A stretch of DNA of 10,811 nucleotides from Candidatus Melainabacteria bacterium (lineage in GTDB: Bacteria > Actinomycetota > Actinomycetes > Mycobacteriales > Pseudonocardiaceae), in the NCBI GenBank assembly GCA_903970565.1, contig CAJCJE010000952.1, positions 1 through 10,811 of the forward strand, given 5' to 3'. How positions within the stretch are numbered: the stretch's first letter is position 1; each line of letters starts with the position of its first letter. This document shows positions 9,091 to 10,811 of this stretch, one piece after another. Made by a program: the position numbers and the translations under genes. Under the pieces are notes generated by a model. That model was not told the origin of the DNA. It made no database searches and saw nothing but the letters and a program-made list of their open reading frames with translations.

Positions 9091-9456
9091 GTGGCTGAGA
9101 TGACCGTCGAGCTGGTGGCTGTCGAGCGTCGGCTGTGGTCGGGGCAGGCCACCGCGGTGTTCACTCGGACCACCGAGGGCGACATCGGCATCCTGCCCAG
9201 GCACATTCCGCTGCTCGGCGAGCTCGTGCCGGACTGCGTGGTCCGCATCGACCAGACCGACGGCGAGCGCCTGATGGCCGCCGTCCAGGGCGGCTTCCTG
9301 TCCGTCACCGGGGAGCGGGTCAGCATCCTCGCCGAGACCGCCCAACTCGCCGACGAGATCGACGTCGAGCAGGCCAGAACAGACGCGGCCAGCGACGACG
9401 AGGCGGTCCGCAACCGAGGGGTGTCCCAGCTGCGCGCGACGGAGCAGTCGGTCTAA
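9091..9456 (+). CDS. atpC: F1Fo ATP synthase subunit epsilon
   Basis: The small central-stalk subunit that contacts gamma and the c-ring and regulates activity. Read from GTG 9091 it has 121 residues, the same length as M. tuberculosis epsilon. The N-terminal beta-sandwich motif [16 protein letters not shown] (30-45) and VQGGFLSV (65-72) are present. The C-terminal helical part after about residue 88 is short and acidic. I chose GTG 9091 because GGAG (9081-9084) stands six bases before it and the product then begins [18 protein letters not shown], as in relatives. An ATG at 9079 lies inside that ribosome-binding region and lacks its own. It is separated from atpD by a hairpin and a candidate promoter, and is followed after 28 bases by the DUF2550 gene. 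Confidence 0.96.
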   Translation: MAEMTVELVAVERRLWSGQATAVFTRTTEGDIGILPRHIPLLGELVPDCVVRIDQTDGERLMAAVQGGFLSVTGERVSILAETAQLADEIDVEQARTDAASDDEAVRNRGVSQLRATEQSV

Positions 9457-9484
9457 GCGGCTGCGGGCGGGGGCAGGAGCGATC

Positions 9485-9922
9485 GTGGGGATCACCGGAT
9501 ACATCGGGGTGGTCCTGGTGCTGGTGGCCATCGCCTTGGCCTGGTCGGCACTGCGCCGGCTGAAAATGCTCAGGGAAGGCGGCGTGCACGTCGCGCTGCG
9601 CCGACGGATCGACGACACCGGCCGAGGCTGGCTGCTCGGTGTCGGCCGCTATCGGGGCGACGAGTTCGTCTGGTACCGCGTGCTGTCCGTCCGCTCCGGC
9701 CCGGACCAGGTGATTCCCCGGATCGGCCTCCAGGTGTCCGACCGCCGCCAACCGCACGTCGCCGAGAACTACGCCATGCCGACCGAGGCGACCGTGCTGC
9801 GCTGTCGGGGCACCGACAGCGACACCGTGCTGGAACTCGCGATGAACGGCGAGGCACTGACCGGCTTCCTGTCCTGGCTGGAAGCCGCCCCGCCCGGCAA
9901 CATCGTCCCCTGGGCCTCCTAG
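9485..9922 (+). CDS. DUF2550 family membrane-anchored protein (Rv1312-like)
   Basis: A 145-residue protein with one N-terminal transmembrane segment (about residues 4-22), then basic residues (LRRLKMLR) and a soluble domain with RGWLLGVGRYRGDEFVWYRV and a PWAS C-terminus. Size, layout and position right after atpC match the actinobacterial DUF2550 family, of which Rv1312 is a member. The function is unknown; the constant linkage to atpC suggests a link with ATP synthase or simply shared expression. GTG 9485 is preceded by GGCAGGAG at about five bases. It probably shares the atpC transcript. It ends facing the peptidase gene, 59 bases away. Confidence 0.9.
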   Translation: MGITGYIGVVLVLVAIALAWSALRRLKMLREGGVHVALRRRIDDTGRGWLLGVGRYRGDEFVWYRVLSVRSGPDQVIPRIGLQVSDRRQPHVAENYAMPTEATVLRCRGTDSDTVLELAMNGEALTGFLSWLEAAPPGNIVPWAS

Positions 9923-9947
9923 CAGCGCCCTTCCGGCCGCATCCGTT

Positions 9948-9995
9948 GACTATCCGGCCTCGTGACTATCCGGCTTTGTGACTATCCGGCCTCGT
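9948..9995. repeat. Three tandem copies of a 16-bp repeat in the convergent gene boundary
   Basis: The unit GACTATCCGGCCTCGT occurs at 9948-9963, 9964-9979 (with CTTTGT in place of CCTCGT) and 9980-9995, head to tail. The third copy covers the last codons and stop of the minus-strand peptidase gene. On that strand each copy carries GCCGGATAG. Because 16 is not a multiple of three, the three TAG codons (plus-strand 9982-9984, 9966-9968 and 9950-9952) fall in all three frames. Confidence 0.9.
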
Positions 9996-10695
9996 GGCCG
10001 AGGTCGAGCAGTTCCTCGTGGAATCCACCGATCTGGCGATCCCGGTCGACGAGATGAACCTCCAGAATCCAGTGGCAGGCGCGTCCGGTCCGGTCCGCGC
10101 GCCGCATCGGCGCCTCGGAACCCGGCGTGATGTAGGACTCGATCTTGTCGCCGGCGATGGTCTCGTGTGGGAACTGCCCGACCAGATGCCCCGAATGCGG
10201 CCCGCCGAACTCCCAGCCGTCCTGTCGCGCCAGTTCGACCACGTGCCGGTACAACTGCTCGCCGGAGATATCGGGATTCGCCTCGAAATGGCGGCGCCCG
10301 GCGGCCCAGACCACCGGCAGCGCATCGCGTAGTCGCAGCTTGGCCGGATCGTCGCCGAGTACGAAGGTCCGGCCGAAGTCGGCCTCCCACTCCTCGAAGA
10401 TCGGCCCGAAGTCGCAGAACACGATGTCGTCGGCTGCGATGACCCGATCCGGTGGGTTCTCCCGATAGGGATGCAGGGTGTTCGCGCCGGCCCGGACGAT
10501 CCGCTTGTGCCAGTGCCGCGCCACGCCGAACATGTCGGCGGCCAGCTCGCGGACCGCGTTGCTGGCTTCGATCTCGCGAACCCCGGCCGCGATCAGCCCG
10601 CCTTCCTCGATCGCCGCGAACAGCTCGACCGCTTTGGCCTGCGCATCCAGCAGCCGCTCGACGCGGACGTCCTCATCCTCGATCAACTTGGTCAC
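9982..10695 (-). CDS. M24-family metallopeptidase (Xaa-Pro peptidase/methionine aminopeptidase fold)
   Basis: A 237-residue protein consisting of only the pita-bread catalytic domain, without the N-terminal domain of aminopeptidase P or creatinase. The five expected metal ligands can be placed: Asp95 (FCDFGP), Asp106 (EADFGRT), His170 (GPHSGHLVGQFPHE, with His177 as the second conserved His), Glu212 (WILEVHLVD) and Glu227 (GGFHEEL). It should therefore be an active or recently active dinuclear metal enzyme. Substrate is unknown; proline dipeptides or a non-peptide C-N hydrolysis are family possibilities. I chose GTG 10695 because the family domain begins just after it and TATGGT lies six bases upstream. 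The frame is open to GTG 10809, but the added part looks non-coding. Its 3' end lies in a tandem repeat. Confidence 0.88.
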   Translation of the reverse strand: MTKLIEDEDVRVERLLDAQAKAVELFAAIEEGGLIAAGVREIEASNAVRELAADMFGVARHWHKRIVRAGANTLHPYRENPPDRVIAADDIVFCDFGPIFEEWEADFGRTFVLGDDPAKLRLRDALPVVWAAGRRHFEANPDISGEQLYRHVVELARQDGWEFGGPHSGHLVGQFPHETIAGDKIESYITPGSEAPMRRADRTGRACHWILEVHLVDRDRQIGGFHEELLDLGHEAG

Positions 10696-10701
10696 ATCTC
10701 G

Positions 10702-10707
10702 ACCATA
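10702..10707 (-). promoter_or_regulatory. Candidate -10 element for a leaderless peptidase transcript
   Basis: On the minus strand TATGGT (TANNNT type) is followed by six bases and then the GTG start codon at 10695. This is the spacing typical of leaderless genes in actinobacteria, where transcription begins at the start codon. A GGTCGAG that could act as a weak ribosome-binding site overlaps the same bases. TTGACC lies 21 bases further upstream, which is too far for a normal -35. Confidence 0.35.
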
Positions 10708-10744
10708 ACCCGCGGCAGGCCACGTAGAGGTCAAGGCAACCGCG

Positions 10745-10811
10745 ATGGTGCGGCAGGTGCGGCAAACCAGCGCCGTCCTGCTGATCAACAACCCAGGGGG
10801 CCCGTGCACCT
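10745..10811 (+). CDS. Possible 5' end of a divergent gene cut by the window edge
   Basis: ATG at 10745 opens a frame that stays open to the window end (22 codons visible, reading MVRQVRQTSAVLLINNPGG and on). AAGG (10733-10736) is eight bases upstream and AGAGG a little further. The start is divergent from the peptidase gene. The visible part has no motif I recognise and is too short to judge. The tandem GGTGCGGCA at 10747-10764 gives the repeated VRQ. It may be chance. Confidence 0.25.
   Translation, partial: MVRQVRQTSAVLLINNPGGPCT

Noticed and set aside
10696..10809. N-terminal extension of the M24 protein to GTG 10809
   Set aside because: The added sequence has no hydrophobic signal pattern or family similarity and would cross a divergent start; GTG 10695 fits the domain boundary.

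Overview
This window is the F-type ATP synthase locus of a high-GC actinobacterium. The order (undecaprenyl-phosphate glycosyl-1-phosphate transferase, two small ATP synthase assembly proteins, atpB-E-F-F'-H-A-G-D, atpC, DUF2550 protein) is the one seen around Rv1302-Rv1312 in Mycobacterium tuberculosis. Several proteins carry actinobacterial features: a delta subunit of about 270 residues, an alpha subunit with a C-terminal extension, and an epsilon subunit of 121 residues. The b-type subunits are not fused to delta, which argues against the Mycobacteriales. A member of the Pseudonocardiales or a related order fits best, but this is inference and the genus is not determined.

Layout. Bases 2-670 hold the 3' part of a WecA/TagO-type membrane transferase for cell-envelope polymer synthesis. 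Bases 671-1168 are a roughly 500-base leader region with a possible extended -10 promoter, a doubtful small ORF, and a 12-codon leader that may be the displaced N-terminus of the next gene. Bases 1169-8884 are a tightly packed operon: atpZ-like, atpI-like, atpB (a), atpE (c), atpF (b), a second b-like gene (b'), atpH (delta), atpA (alpha), atpG (gamma) and atpD (beta). A 206-base spacer follows, holding a 20-bp hairpin and a promoter-like sequence. After it come atpC (epsilon, 9091-9456) and a DUF2550 membrane protein (9485-9922). A convergent M24-family metallopeptidase (9982-10695, minus strand) ends the window. It is separated from the DUF2550 gene by three 16-bp tandem repeats. A possible divergent CDS starts at 10745 and runs off the end.

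Function. Subunits a and c form the proton path. The two b-type subunits with delta form the peripheral stalk. Alpha and beta form the catalytic hexamer, and gamma and epsilon the central stalk. The two proteins at the front probably help c-ring assembly. All catalytic motifs I could check are intact.

Most of the genes are ordinary core genes. The points worth a second look are: the unfused b' and delta genes, which correspond co-linearly to the single mycobacterial b-delta protein; two junctions with the same start-stop layout; a likely frameshift or leader at the start of atpZ; separation of atpC from the operon by a hairpin plus promoter; a tandem repeat that puts the same stop codon in all three frames; and apparent avoidance of the palindromes CTCGAG and CTGCAG, visible in Leu-Gln codon choice. 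I see no sign of an undescribed defence or mobile system.
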